A DNA stretch of 64,000 bases from Clostridiales bacterium (GTDB lineage Bacteria > Bacillota > Clostridia > Lachnospirales > Lachnospiraceae). Position 1 is the stretch's first letter; each line of letters begins with the position of its first letter. The position numbers were made by a program, and so were the translations under genes. Under the pieces are notes generated by a model, which was not told the origin of the DNA, ran no database searches, and saw only the letters and a list, made by a program, of their open reading frames with translations. Where the stretch lies: the NCBI GenBank assembly GCA_012520655.1, contig JAAYNW010000033.1:58521-122520 (forward strand), read 5' to 3'. Below, piece by piece: positions 39,738 through 49,292 of this stretch.

Positions 39738-41015
39738 TCAGCCTTCCCTTTCTATTGCGACTGTGATTGTCTTTAAATCAGGAAACTTTTCCATTTCAAC
39801 CTTCTTCAGCTTAATCTGTTCCATTTCTCCCGGAAGAAGTACCCTCTTTTTTTGCTTTATGACAACCGTATTATTATAATAAACCGTTAGGAAAACATCT
39901 TTATATACACTTCCCACCCGGAACCTGACAACCTGCTCTTTATCAATGCGCTCTACGCAGATGAGGGACGGCACAGTATAACGCACCCCGCCCGCACACT
40001 TCAAAGTTACCTTATGTTCCTCTGCAGGCCGCCCTCCTCGCGCATACGCGGCAGCATGTTCTCCAGCAGAACACGCTTCCTCCGATACATAGTCCACCAA
40101 ATCGTGCACATGAAGCACGTTTCCGCAGGCAAACACTCCCTCTACGCTCGTCTCCAAGCTTTCATTCACTACAGGCCCCGCCGTTACCGGATTTAAAGAA
40201 ACACCGAGTCCCACAGATAATTCATTTTCCGGTATCAGCCCGCAGGAAAGCAAAAGGGTATCACAGCTTATATATTCTTCCGTACCCGGAATGGGCTTCC
40301 TGTTCTCATCTGCCTCGGCTACCGTCACTCCCTTTACCCGTTCTCTTCCATCGATATCGATGACCGTATGGCTCAATTTCAAGGGAATACCGTAGTCCTC
40401 CAGACATTGTACAATGTTTCTCTTAAGTCCTCCCGAATACGGCATAAGCTCTGCCACCATTTTGACCTTAGCTCCTTCCAACGTCATTCTTCTCGCCATA
40501 ATCAATCCGATATCGCCGGAGCCCAATACCACGACTTCCTTACCCGGCATTCTGCCCTCCATATTCACATAGCGCTGGGCTGTCCCTGCCGAATAAATGC
40601 CTGCCGGGCGGTAACCCGGAATATTCAAAGCCCCTCTTGAGCGTTCCCGGCAGCCCATAGCCAGAACGACAGCCTTCGCTTCAATCGTAAAAATTCCGTT
40701 TTCTTTATTTATTGCCGTTACGAGCTTAACGGCTTCCGAAGCAGAGATATCTATAACTATCGTTTGAAGCAAATAAGGTATTCCGAGCTCTTCTACCTGC
40801 CAAATATATCTTGACGCATACTCCGGTCCGGTCAGTTCTTCTTTAAAAGTATGCAACCCAAAACCATTATGGATACACTGGTTCAATATTCCTCCCAGCT
40901 CTTCATCCCTCTCCAGTATAAGGATACGGTCCGCACCCGACTTCTTTGCCGCCACTGCTGCCGCAAGTCCTGCCGGCCCACCTCCCACAATCAGAATGTC
41001 CACCCTTTTATCCAT
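39738..41015 (-). CDS. FAD/NAD(P)-dependent oxidoreductase of the glycerol-3-phosphate operon
   Basis: 425 aa. It has two Rossmann motifs: ILIVGGGPAGLAAAVAAKKSG at the N terminus (FAD) and VVVLGSGDIGLIMARRMTLEGAKV in the middle (NAD). It also has GMGCRERSRGALNIPG-type sequence and a C-terminal FAD site (VEGVFACGNVLHVHDLVDYVSEE). It resembles the small subunit family that partners GlpA-like dehydrogenases, transferring electrons to NAD or another carrier. Gaps to its neighbours are 4 and 6 bases, so a complex is likely. Confidence 0.85.
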   Translation of the reverse strand: MDKRVDILIVGGGPAGLAAAVAAKKSGADRILILERDEELGGILNQCIHNGFGLHTFKEELTGPEYASRYIWQVEELGIPYLLQTIVIDISASEAVKLVTAINKENGIFTIEAKAVVLAMGCRERSRGALNIPGYRPAGIYSAGTAQRYVNMEGRMPGKEVVVLGSGDIGLIMARRMTLEGAKVKMVAELMPYSGGLKRNIVQCLEDYGIPLKLSHTVIDIDGRERVKGVTVAEADENRKPIPGTEEYISCDTLLLSCGLIPENELSVGLGVSLNPVTAGPVVNESLETSVEGVFACGNVLHVHDLVDYVSEEACSAGEHAAAYARGGRPAEEHKVTLKCAGGVRYTVPSLICVERIDKEQVVRFRVGSVYKDVFLTVYYNNTVVIKQKKRVLLPGEMEQIKLKKVEMEKFPDLKTITVAIEREG

Positions 41016-41021
41016 ATCTTC

Positions 41022-42464
41022 TCAAACCTCCGCCTTATCATATCCGGTCAGGAACATCGAAGAACCGCCCGACTTCGTTATTTCGCCAATATCTTTCCCT
41101 AACTCCCGTGCCAGGATCTCCACCGTCTTGGGTGCACAGAAGCCTGACTGGCAACGCCCCATGCCCGCCCTTGTGCGGCGTTTTACTCCATCAAGTGTAG
41201 TTGCACCGAGCGGTCTATGTATGGCATCCATAATCTCTCCCTCAGTCACCAGTTCACAACGGCAAATCACATTGGCATATGCCGGATTCTTTTCAATCAG
41301 CGCTTTCCGTTCCTCTTCATCCGCATCTGCCATTCCTCGAATCGCTTCTCTGCAAGCTTTAAAATCCACTTTCTTCGGAGCCGGCAACCGTTCCAGTACC
41401 ATTCCTGCAACATATTCCCCGATTGCGGGAGCGCATGTAAGACCCGGCGATTCAATTCCCGCCACATCGATAAATCCTTGCGCATCCTCAACTTCTTCGA
41501 TTACAAAGTCCCCACCGTCCTCATGAGCCCGCAGTCCCGCAAAAGAAGTGATGATCTTCTCCGCAGGCACACGTTTAATACTTAATCCGCCCCTTTTCAG
41601 CAAATCAGCAATTCCCTCCTCCGTAGTATTCGTTCCTTCCTTATCTTCGATATCCACAGCCGTCGGCCCCATCATCAGGTTGCCATGCACGGTAGGCGTT
41701 ACCAGCACGCCTTTTCCGTATCGCGTGGGCAGCTGAAAAATAGTGTGAGACACATAACCTCCCACCGCCTTATCGAATAGACAATATTCCCCTTTTCGCG
41801 GAACGATATGGAGTTTTTTTTCGCTTACCATATTGTGTAGCGCATCCGCATATAGTCCCGCAGCGTTAACGATTATCTGGCTTTCAAAAATACCCGCCGA
41901 TGTCTGCAGGACATATCCTGCCGGGGACTTTCTAATCCGTTCCACTTTCGTGTTTAAATAAAATTCCACGCCGTTCTCGCAAGCATTTTCCGCCAGTGCA
42001 GCCGTAAGTCCAAAGGGGCATACGATACCGCCCGAAGGCGCATATAAGGCAGCACACGCTTCGTTTGAAACATTGGGTTCCAACCTTTGTATTTCTTCTG
42101 CTTCTATAATGCGCAATCCTTCCACACCGTTTAGCCGCCCCTTTTTAAGAAGCTCCTGCATTTTGTCTCTGTCTTTTCCATCAAAACAGAGCACTAATGT
42201 GCCGTTTCTTTTAAAAGGAAAATCCAGCTCTTTCGAAAGCTGTTCCATCCTTTGATTTCCCAAGACGTTTAACTTCGCCTTTAGCGTTCCCGGTGTGGCA
42301 TCATGCCCCGCATGAACGATTCCGCTGTTCGCTTTGGAGGTTCCTTCGCAAATATCCGATGCCCTCTCCAGTACGGCAACTTTTCCTTCATATTCATACT
42401 TCGACAGTTCTCTCGCAATTGCCGCACCGGTCACGCCCGCCCCTATTACAATGACATCATACAT
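41022..42464 (-). CDS. Glycerol-3-phosphate dehydrogenase-like FAD oxidoreductase with BFD-type Fe-S domain
   Basis: 480 aa. The N-terminal DAO/GlpA-type FAD domain starts VIVIGAGVTGAAIARELSKYE and has TSKANSGIVHAGHDATPGTLK and IESPGLTCAPAIGEYVAGMV. A C-terminal BFD-like [2Fe-2S] domain (about 398-450) carries CRCELVTEGEI and GMGRCQSGFCAPKTVEI, giving the four cysteines needed. In clostridia this protein acts with the two genes downstream as an anaerobic G3P dehydrogenase feeding dihydroxyacetone phosphate to glycolysis (family/context knowledge). First gene of the operon. Confidence 0.85.
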   Translation of the reverse strand: MYDVIVIGAGVTGAAIARELSKYEYEGKVAVLERASDICEGTSKANSGIVHAGHDATPGTLKAKLNVLGNQRMEQLSKELDFPFKRNGTLVLCFDGKDRDKMQELLKKGRLNGVEGLRIIEAEEIQRLEPNVSNEACAALYAPSGGIVCPFGLTAALAENACENGVEFYLNTKVERIRKSPAGYVLQTSAGIFESQIIVNAAGLYADALHNMVSEKKLHIVPRKGEYCLFDKAVGGYVSHTIFQLPTRYGKGVLVTPTVHGNLMMGPTAVDIEDKEGTNTTEEGIADLLKRGGLSIKRVPAEKIITSFAGLRAHEDGGDFVIEEVEDAQGFIDVAGIESPGLTCAPAIGEYVAGMVLERLPAPKKVDFKACREAIRGMADADEEERKALIEKNPAYANVICRCELVTEGEIMDAIHRPLGATTLDGVKRRTRAGMGRCQSGFCAPKTVEILARELGKDIGEITKSGGSSMFLTGYDKAEV

Positions 42465-42551
42465 TTTCCCTTCCTCCGAATTCTATTTCCTCATAGTATT
42501 ATCATATCATTTTCTCTTCTATTTTTCGATAGCTTTTTCACAATACTCTTT

Positions 42552-42580
42552 TTGACAAACAGATATTCCTATGTTATTCT
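42552..42580 (+). promoter_or_regulatory. Promoter of the AEC transporter gene
   Basis: TTGACA (42552-42557), a 17-base spacer and TATTCT (42575-42580), about 58 bases upstream of the ATG. The divergent glp promoter could not be assigned with confidence. Confidence 0.45.
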
Positions 42581-42637
42581 TCTATAGGATTTTAATATTC
42601 ATTGACAGAAAATATTTAACAGAAAGCGTATTAAATT

Positions 42638-43630
42638 ATGAGCATCGGAATCGTATTACAGCAAATGGCAATTATCTTTATTCTTATCGCAATCGGCATA
42701 TTTCTTTACCGCAAATCGATGATTTCCAAAGATACCTCCAAGCAAATATCCTCTCTTATTATAAATCTATGCAACCCGGCTCTTTTAATCTGCTCTGTTT
42801 TCGATGCCGGGCCGAAAGCATCGACTTCTGACCTTCTCACAGGTGCTTTTATCGTCGCCCTTTCCTATGCCATACTCATTCTATGCAGTTATCTGATCCC
42901 ATACATTCTGCGCATTCCGGGAAAAGAGCATTTTGCTTACCGATTGATTACCATTTACGGCAATGTAGGTTTTATCGGCATACCTCTTGCACTGGCATTG
43001 CTAGGTTCAGGTTCTCTAATATATGTATCTCTCAGCAATCTTGTATACAATATACTCATTTATACACATGGAGTTACCGTCATTAAAACTGCTGCCGAAG
43101 GCAATGCGGGGCACAGCCTGCCGGACAATGCCTATCCAGCCGCAGCGCAAGGAGAAGTGAAACACCCTATAAGCAGCTCGCTTCATGCAGCAAAAAAATT
43201 TGTAAATGCAGGGACTGTTTCTGCGATTTTAACTATTGCACTGTATATAAGCGATATTCGCGTTCCTGTTCTTATTTCGGATACCCTTACCCATATCGGA
43301 CATTCCACTACTTTTTTATCGATGCTCATACTGGGCGTATCCGTAGCGCAGATGTCTCCAACAGATATATTTTCCCATAAGAAACTATATGCTTTTACCG
43401 CGCTACGCATGGTTGTTGTCCCTGTGCTCTGCGTATTTTTATTCCGCCTTTTTACAGATAATGTTCTCATCATCAGTACGACTGCTCTGATGCTTGCCGT
43501 GCCCTCAGGCAATATGCCTCTCATACTATGTAAGCAGAGCAATTTGGACAGCGCTGTGATTTCCAGGGGCATCATTCTTTCCACCCTGCTTTCTTTCCTT
43601 ACGATACCTATTGTGGCTATTTTTGTGTAA
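42638..43630 (+). CDS. AEC (auxin efflux carrier) family transporter
   Basis: 330 aa with about ten hydrophobic helices. The family features are a first helix after a short N terminus (IGIVLQQMAIIFILIAIGIFLYRK), SLIINLCNPALLICSVF, and YGNVGFIGIPLALALLG (the broken helix). The bacterial members move malate or other small organic anions; the substrate is not predictable here. The ribosome binding site is weak (GAAAG). It stands alone between its promoter and terminator, divergent from the glycerol operon. Confidence 0.88.
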   Translation: MSIGIVLQQMAIIFILIAIGIFLYRKSMISKDTSKQISSLIINLCNPALLICSVFDAGPKASTSDLLTGAFIVALSYAILILCSYLIPYILRIPGKEHFAYRLITIYGNVGFIGIPLALALLGSGSLIYVSLSNLVYNILIYTHGVTVIKTAAEGNAGHSLPDNAYPAAAQGEVKHPISSSLHAAKKFVNAGTVSAILTIALYISDIRVPVLISDTLTHIGHSTTFLSMLILGVSVAQMSPTDIFSHKKLYAFTALRMVVVPVLCVFLFRLFTDNVLIISTTALMLAVPSGNMPLILCKQSNLDSAVISRGIILSTLLSFLTIPIVAIFV

Positions 43631-43655
43631 AATAGTTCTTTCCGTATATAAAATC

Positions 43656-43700
43656 TGCGCCCTGGAACGATACTAATCACTCGTTCCAAGGCGCATTTTT
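43656..43700 (+). terminator. Terminator after the AEC transporter gene
   Basis: 15-base arms TGCGCC..GAACGA (43656-43670) and TCGTTC..GGCGCA (43681-43695), with one mismatch, are followed by TTTTT. Confidence 0.85.
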
Positions 43701-43727
43701 AATTCAAAATACATTTTCTGTCTGTAA

Positions 43728-44790
43728 TCACTTTGTTTTTCTTACACCGTTTTCATCCACTTCATAATCGCCCACCTTGGTGTTTTTTGCCAGAGATCCA
43801 TCTTCACCGACATATTGTAACTGCCCGGCGTCGTTTAGATGCCATCCTCTGGCCGTTCCTTCGTCAATGATCGCTGATGTTACCTATCCCATCCTTGACT
43901 ACTACATAGATGTCTTTTCCTCCCGGAGTCAGGGTAATGTCCTTCGTGACAGCACCGCGAGCAACCGCACCGAGTGATGTCCCGGCGGCAACTGTCTCTT
44001 TTGTGGGTGCAGTCACCCCGCTGTCTGTTACAGTATAGAAGGCCGTACCCACCTCCGTGGTAGTAAAGCCAATAGCCGCTGTTGTGTCGCTGGTACGGTT
44101 TACCGTTCCGTTATCCAATACAGGCGTAACAAAGTCGCCAATTGTACCTTTGTTGCCGGAAACAAGCAAGAGAGATATCGTTTATCTCCTGTTTGTACAC
44201 CGGAATAATCGAAGCTACTTTCACCAGTTCCATTGGTTGATTCCGACAGTTGCAACGTCGGTGTCGTCATGTTTTTATCTATAACTGTCAACTTATAGAT
44301 GGCAGACGCCATTGCGCCGGACAATCCATTGCCTACGCCTACAGAATCTTTACCGTTTTCGAAAGCAGATGCACAGAGCACCGATTTCAAATCCAGCTGA
44401 CAAGCAGGACGGATTGCCTGAGCGCTGGTTACGGTACGTGATGCAATACTACCATCAGCCTGAACAACACCCGGTTGCACATTCGAGCCTCCCGGTGTTC
44501 GAAGCCACCACGAGCGATCAAATAAACGCAGTTCAGAATCTCCCATTCCATCGGCGGAAAAAAGTGTAATTGTGCCGGGAGCGGATGCAGCGCCCGTGCC
44601 ATTATATCCTATTTAAACCACATTTGCCCAGCAAAATAAATCCAAGTATTCTCAAATATTGAGCTATTTACTTTCATTTCGGACCAATTCCTTGCGAGCC
44701 CGACATTCGCCGCACATACCTGCCTGGGCGGCATCACGGATAATACCAGCACCGCGCTCAGCAGCAGACAGCATTCAATATTTAAGTATA
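43728..44790 (-). pseudogene. Decayed surface protein (signal peptide, DUF6273-like, Ig-like and cell-wall-binding repeat)
   Basis: Several minus-strand frames join into one broken gene. A signal-peptide-like start (LLLSAVLVLSVMPPRQVCAAN, near 44770-44720) leads into a mature part ending AGQMWFK, where a TAG at about 44616 interrupts. One added base would restore GYNGTGAASAPG. Next comes DRSWWLRTPGGSN...AIRPACQLDL, the end of a DUF6273-type domain that has lost its middle. A frameshift near 44170 leads to an Ig-like segment (GTAFYTVTDSGVTAPTKETV), and another near 43870 to a C-terminal wall-binding repeat (ARGWHLNDAGQLQYVGEDGS...). No intact start was found. Its intact relatives in Lachnospiraceae are secreted, multi-domain surface proteins. 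Confidence 0.75.
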
Positions 44791-44830
44791 GAAAATTATT
44801 GGCCCGGTCGGTCCCCCCAAAAAAGAGGGA

Positions 44831-45767
44831 TTTTTTTATGAGAAATATTGGGATTGGGAGTATTTCAGAGAGAAAGGGAGCTTACGGAAGGTTGCGGAAA
44901 CAATGTCTAAAAATATGAATTATTGCGAATACACAGACGGCTGCGGTGCTGGAACCGACATGCTGACTTCTGCGGAATATGCACTGGAAACCGGCGATTT
45001 GGACAGCGTAGCGACGCACTGTAGAAAAGCGATTGCAAAAGCAGAAAAATTCTCGCAGACGGGAGTTATTCTCTGTGCAAAATTTGCCCTGATTCGCCTG
45101 CATCTTGCACAGGGTAATACTATCGCAGCGCTGCAATTGCTTTCAAAAATGGAGCTGAAGGTGGAAACACTCAACAGCTCTGAATTTAACACGACGGTTG
45201 ATCTGTGCAAAGGATATGTATTTGCCTGCCTCAGTCAGCCCGAACAGATTCCTGCATAGCTTCAGATTGGCAATCTTCAATTCTCCGACTTTTTCTTACA
45301 GGGAATTGCTTTTAACTGTATCGTCTATGGGAAAACATTGCTTGCCCTCGGCAAATATGATGAGTTGGAGGCTCGTATTCCTAAATTTCAAGTTTGTTTC
45401 GACCGGTTCGGCAGCCTTATACTGCCCTTTGCGGAAAATTCACCATATATTATGAGGATGATTAAGACGATTGTCCAAAAGAATCCCGCCAATACATATT
45501 ATAATAATATCCTATCAGTGTGCAGAAATTATGAAAAAAATGCGTCAAGAAACGCTTACCCGACAGCAACTCTATCTGCGCGAGAGATCGATATTCTGTC
45601 TGGCGACGAGCGGCCTCACAAAAAAGGAAATGGCGGCGCGCTTATGCATATCGTTAGAAACGGTAAAGACTCACTATAAGAACATCTATCAAAAACTTGG
45701 GGTAAACAGCAAGGCTACGGCTATCAAACTGACAAAGGATCGCGGGTATCTGAACACCGGCACGTAG
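44831..45767 (+). pseudogene. Remnant of a LuxR/MalT-type regulator
   Basis: The frame opens without a start as FYEKYWDWEYFREKGSLRK, typical of the middle of clostridial MalT-like LuxR regulators, and continues through AGTDMLTSAEYALETGDLDS. A TAG at 45257-45259 interrupts, then the same frame resumes with TPR-like sequence. A frameshift near 45595 switches to ATSGLTKKEMAARLCISLETVKTHYKNIYQKLGVNSKA, a well-preserved LuxR DNA-binding domain. The whole N-terminal ATPase domain is missing. The HTH segment (45471-45767) could in principle still be translated, but it has no recognisable ribosome binding site at a start. Confidence 0.78.
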
Positions 45768-45779
45768 ATGCTATAATTT

Positions 45780-46550
45780 CTATTCCTCGGATTCCGTGCT
45801 TTTTCCTCTCTTTGCGCTTACCACATAAAGAATGATGCCTGCTGCCACGGTAAATATAGATATAAACTGCGAGGTAGATAAGCTTCCTACCGTCCCCCTT
45901 ATTAAATCGCCTCTGTAGTACTCCAAGATAAACCTGCCGATGCTGTACAGAATCAGATATAATGCTCCGACCTGTCCATCGGCCTTCTTTCTATTAGAAA
46001 ACCATATCAATATGAAGAAATGAATGAAATTAAGACCGCTTGACATTATCTGCGTAGGAACGAGGCTCACACCGTTAGGAGCATATCTCGACGTGTGAAA
46101 TACGATTCCGAGCGGACTATTTGTCTCATGTCCGTAGCAGCAGCCAGCAAGAAGACACCCGATTCTTCCAAATCCCTGAGCCAATGCTACGGAAGGAATC
46201 AGCAAGTCAAAATACGCAAGGAATTTTAATTTCTTAATCTTGCAGTAAAGCATTGCTGTAAGAATCCCGCCGATGATTCCACCGTATACTACCCACCCAT
46301 CTGAAAAATCGAGCAGAAGCTTCGGATTATTTACGATATCATTTATATTTGTCAAAAAGAATAACATTTTAGAACCGAGAAATCCTCCCAGTACGCACCA
46401 AATAACAAAATTAAATATATGTTCGGGATCCAGGTCTTTCTTTTTAGCTCTGTATTCTCCTACGAAATATGCCGCCAATATCCCGATAGCTATCATCAAA
46501 CCATATCCGTATATCGTAACAGGTCCTATGGAAAATATTTCATTTTTCAT
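45780..46550 (-). CDS. lgt: Prolipoprotein diacylglyceryl transferase
   Basis: 256 aa from the ATG at 46550 (MKNEIFSIGPVTIYGYGLMIAIG), the normal family start, with GAGGAG 12 bases upstream. The 38-codon in-frame extension to 46664 has no family similarity. About seven membrane helices are present. The Lgt signature is seen in GFGRIGCLLAGCCYGHETNSPLG and the catalytic-Arg region in RYAPNGVSLVPTQI. It adds diacylglycerol to lipobox cysteines, for example of the three lipoproteins with visible lipoboxes in this window's glycan loci. No operon partner is visible. Confidence 0.92.
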   Translation of the reverse strand: MKNEIFSIGPVTIYGYGLMIAIGILAAYFVGEYRAKKKDLDPEHIFNFVIWCVLGGFLGSKMLFFLTNINDIVNNPKLLLDFSDGWVVYGGIIGGILTAMLYCKIKKLKFLAYFDLLIPSVALAQGFGRIGCLLAGCCYGHETNSPLGIVFHTSRYAPNGVSLVPTQIMSSGLNFIHFFILIWFSNRKKADGQVGALYLILYSIGRFILEYYRGDLIRGTVGSLSTSQFISIFTVAAGIILYVVSAKRGKSTESEE

Positions 46551-46692
46551 CTTTAATAATGTCTCCTCTTCTGCCTTTATTTCCTTCGCCATTTTACTGT
46601 TGCCATTGGTTAAGAAAATATTCATATGTGTTTTTAGTGTAACACAGTTGCAGACACGTTTCAATGCGTAAGAATTTATGTGTACGGATATG

Positions 46693-46722
46693 AAAAAAAG
46701 GAGAGACGTCCAACGTCTCTCC
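46693..46722 (-). terminator. Terminator after hsp20
   Basis: The perfect 10-base stem GGAGAGACGT / ACGTCTCTCC with a 3-base loop is followed on the minus strand by seven Ts. Confidence 0.88.
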
Positions 46723-46740
46723 CGTTTATGTTTTATAAAT

Positions 46741-47184
46741 TTATCCTTCGATGGCTATAAGCTTCTTTTCTTCCACTTGTTTGGCTTCCTTCCTTGCAAT
46801 ATGGAGCTGCAAAATGCCATCTTCGAACCTCGCTCTAATGTCTTCCTCAGTAATCTGATCGCCGACATAGAAGCTTCTGGAGCACTGTCCGCTATAGCGC
46901 TCTCTGCGAATGTATCTGCCGCCTTCTTCATTTTTCTCCAAATTCTTGGAAGCATTGATGGTAAGATATCCGTTTTCCAGCTTTGCAGATATCTCGTCTT
47001 TCTTGAATCCAGGTAAGTCAATAGCTACCTCATAACCGTTTTTCGTTTCTTTTATATCTGTCTTCATCAAGTTTTTCTCGTTCTTGCCGTACAACGGATT
47101 ACGCCTTCCGAAGAACTCTCTTTCGAACGGAAAATACATAAAGTCATCAAATAAATTTTCTCCAAAAATACTTGGCATTAACAT
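46741..47184 (-). CDS. Hsp20/alpha-crystallin small heat-shock protein
   Basis: 147 aa. The N terminus MLMPSIFGENLFDDFMYFPFEREFFGRR is aromatic-rich. The alpha-crystallin domain (about 40-135) has MKTDIKETKNGYEVAIDLPGFKKDEISAKLENGYLTI and ARFEDGILQLHIARKE. A short C-terminal extension has no clear IXI. It is an ATP-independent holdase. A near-perfect CIRCE overlapping its promoter shows control by the HrcA encoded at 14464-15495. Monocistronic. Confidence 0.93.
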   Translation of the reverse strand: MLMPSIFGENLFDDFMYFPFEREFFGRRNPLYGKNEKNLMKTDIKETKNGYEVAIDLPGFKKDEISAKLENGYLTINASKNLEKNEEGGRYIRRERYSGQCSRSFYVGDQITEEDIRARFEDGILQLHIARKEAKQVEEKKLIAIEG

Positions 47185-47256
47185 AAATCATTCCTCCATT
47201 CATCAATATGATATATTATAAACTTTGGGATTACTTATTTCCCTTGTTCTACATGT

Positions 47257-47285
47257 AATATAACACACGTTGTTAGCACTGTCAA
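47257..47285 (-). promoter_or_regulatory. Promoter of hsp20
   Basis: On the minus strand TTGACA (47285-47280), 17 bases and TATATT (47262-47257). The -35 lies inside the CIRCE element. Confidence 0.75.
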
Positions 47286-47299
47286 TAGTTGAGTGCTAA
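47273..47299 (-). promoter_or_regulatory. CIRCE operator of hsp20 (one mismatch)
   Basis: TTAGCACTG, nine bases, GAGTGCTAA: one departure from the consensus in the ninth base of one arm. It covers the -35 box, so HrcA binding would block RNA polymerase directly. Confidence 0.92.
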
Positions 47300-47366
47300 C
47301 AACTTTATAAAAAAATTATAAAAAATACATAACAGGTTTTACAGGTTTGATTGTTCTGCATAACAT

Positions 47367-47410
47367 CAAAAAAGCAGCCGTGCCGTTTCCGGCAAATGCA
47401 GCTGCTTTTT
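47367..47410 (-). terminator. Terminator of the arabinan importer operon
   Basis: Outer arms AAAGCAGC (47371-47378) and GCTGCTTT (47401-47408) with an inner GCCG/CGGC pairing are followed by a T-run on the minus strand. Confidence 0.75.
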
Positions 47411-47444
47411 AGGTAAGGGAGTGTTTTATTGCCTTTTATTGTAA

Positions 47445-48329
47445 TTATCCTTTTACCGCTCCGGCAGTCATTCCATCGATGAAATACTTCTGGAAGCAAA
47501 GGAATACAATAAACACAGGTATGATGCCGAACATAGAACCGGCAATCAGGACATCATAATTGTTTCCGTACGGAGTCAATAAGGTGTTAAGGCCTATCGG
47601 GAGTGTAAACTTGCTGGCACTTCTATATACAAGCATCGGCCAAAGGATATTATTCCATGCACCCATCGCACAGAGAATGGACATTGCTGCAAAGGCAGGC
47701 TTTGTAATCGGAAGCATGATCTTAAAGCAAATTCCGTATTCCGTAGCGCCGTCTATACGCCCTGCATCCAAAAGCTCCTTAGGAAGTCCTATCATATATT
47801 GCCTGAAGAAGAATATGGTGGAAGCAGCACATATGCCCGGCAGTAGCACACCAGAGGTCGTATCGATAAGATTAAGAGAAATTACCTCTTTATATAACGG
47901 AAGCATCAATATTTCAAAGGGCACCATCATCGTTGCAATTACTAAGAAAAAGAGAAAGTTTCTTAATGGAAATTCATACATGGATAAGCCGTATGCCACC
48001 AGATAGCAAACTGCTAACGTGCCGACTACCGATATAAGAGTAAGCATCAAACTGTTTTTGAACCACATAAAGTATTTCTGCGAATCGGCATTCCCGCTGA
48101 ATAAATATAAATAGTTATTTAATGTCATCGTGGTAACATCAAGATCTATGCTGAGACCCTTACGAATCAGCTCTTGGCCCGGCCGGAAGGATGCGAGCAA
48201 TCCGGCAAAAATAGGAAATACTATGATTAATGAAAGCAATGCAAACCAACCGGTAGCAAAAATACTTAATATTTTATTCTTTTTATTCATTCCCAGCTTA
48301 TCTAATGAAGAGGATTTCCGACTTTCCAT
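47445..48329 (-). CDS. Carbohydrate ABC transporter permease (MalG-type)
   Basis: 294 aa, six membrane helices. The EAA motif reads LLDAGRIDGATEYGICFKIMLPITKPAF and the C terminus YFIDGMTAGAVKG. It pairs with the permease at 48331 (1-base gap). Part of the second CUT1-type importer in the window. Its placement beside the arabinan-degrading enzymes suggests arabino-oligosaccharides. The ATPase is not encoded here. The RBS is AAGGAGG. Confidence 0.92.
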   Translation of the reverse strand: MESRKSSSLDKLGMNKKNKILSIFATGWFALLSLIIVFPIFAGLLASFRPGQELIRKGLSIDLDVTTMTLNNYLYLFSGNADSQKYFMWFKNSLMLTLISVVGTLAVCYLVAYGLSMYEFPLRNFLFFLVIATMMVPFEILMLPLYKEVISLNLIDTTSGVLLPGICAASTIFFFRQYMIGLPKELLDAGRIDGATEYGICFKIMLPITKPAFAAMSILCAMGAWNNILWPMLVYRSASKFTLPIGLNTLLTPYGNNYDVLIAGSMFGIIPVFIVFLCFQKYFIDGMTAGAVKG

Positions 48330-48330
48330 A

Positions 48331-49227
48331 TTATTTTTCCTCCTTTTTAAATGTACCGCTCAATATTAACTGTACAACATTAATAACCAGTGCAATTGCC
48401 AGAAGAACAAGGCCTACTGCGCTGCCGTAGCCTAACTGGTTCTTAGTAATACCGCGTTTGTACAAATAACCTACAATCGTAAGACCTATATTGTTCGGTG
48501 AATCCGGTCCCGCCCAGAGCATATAGCTTTCCATGAACATTGCAAGTCCTGCATAGATACTAATGGTAAGTACGTAAATTGTCGTCGGTTTCAAAAGCGG
48601 TATAGTTATAAAACGGAATTTCTGTATAGCGGAAGCTCCGTCAATCTCTGCGGATTCATATAAGGCGCCGTCAATGGATTTTAATCCGGACAGGAAATAT
48701 AACATATTCACTCCGGTCCACCTCCAGCAGCATACCATTACTAAGGCAAAAAGTCCTGTTGCTTTTACTTTCAGCCACTTAAAAGTTCCGAGTCCGAGAA
48801 TACCTGTTATTACATTTAATTGCCCCGTACTGTATTCCGAGAACATCAAACGGAATAACGTACCGGAAATAACAACAGAAGTAAGTGCCGGAAGATATAG
48901 AAACGCTTTCCACACTCCTTTCGCTTTTACCAATCTCGAATCCATCATTACCGCAAATGCCATCGGGAAAGGTATAAGCAGCAAAATCGTTAACAGCATA
49001 TACTGAAAACTGTTTATAACCGCCTGATGAAAAGTTGTATCTATCAATAGTTTCTTATAGTTTTTCAAGCCTACCCACTCTGTTCTCGTAGGAAGAATAT
49101 CCTGAAAGCTCATTACGATCGTACTACATAACGGATAAATCCAAAAGAAGCAAAAACTCAATATAAACGGCAACACAAACACATAAGGTGCCACCCTCTG
49201 CGAATATAAAAATTTCCTGATTTTCAT
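48331..49227 (-). CDS. Sugar ABC transporter permease (MalF/UgpA-type)
   Basis: 298 aa with six membrane helices. The EAA loop reads YESAEIDGASAIQKFRFITIPLLKPTT, and the N terminus YVFVLPFILSFCFFWIYPL is typical of the family. It lies downstream of the binding-protein gene, after a strong intercistronic hairpin, and its stop codon lies one base before the next gene's ATG. Confidence 0.92.
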   Translation of the reverse strand: MKIRKFLYSQRVAPYVFVLPFILSFCFFWIYPLCSTIVMSFQDILPTRTEWVGLKNYKKLLIDTTFHQAVINSFQYMLLTILLLIPFPMAFAVMMDSRLVKAKGVWKAFLYLPALTSVVISGTLFRLMFSEYSTGQLNVITGILGLGTFKWLKVKATGLFALVMVCCWRWTGVNMLYFLSGLKSIDGALYESAEIDGASAIQKFRFITIPLLKPTTIYVLTISIYAGLAMFMESYMLWAGPDSPNNIGLTIVGYLYKRGITKNQLGYGSAVGLVLLAIALVINVVQLILSGTFKKEEK

Positions 49228-49292
49228 ATAAAATCACACTCCTTACCAAACAGCTCCATCCAACCAAATATACTTATCACATATATAAATAA

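Noticed and set aside
43183..43689. Minus-strand frame of 168 codons opposite the AEC transporter gene.
   Set aside because: Fully within the transporter gene on the other strand and crossing its terminator; no family resemblance.
45471..45767. A separate small LuxR-type regulator of about 98 aa.
   Set aside because: The sequence just upstream in the neighbouring frame continues the same MalT-like protein, so this is the last part of a broken gene; no ribosome binding site precedes its ATG.
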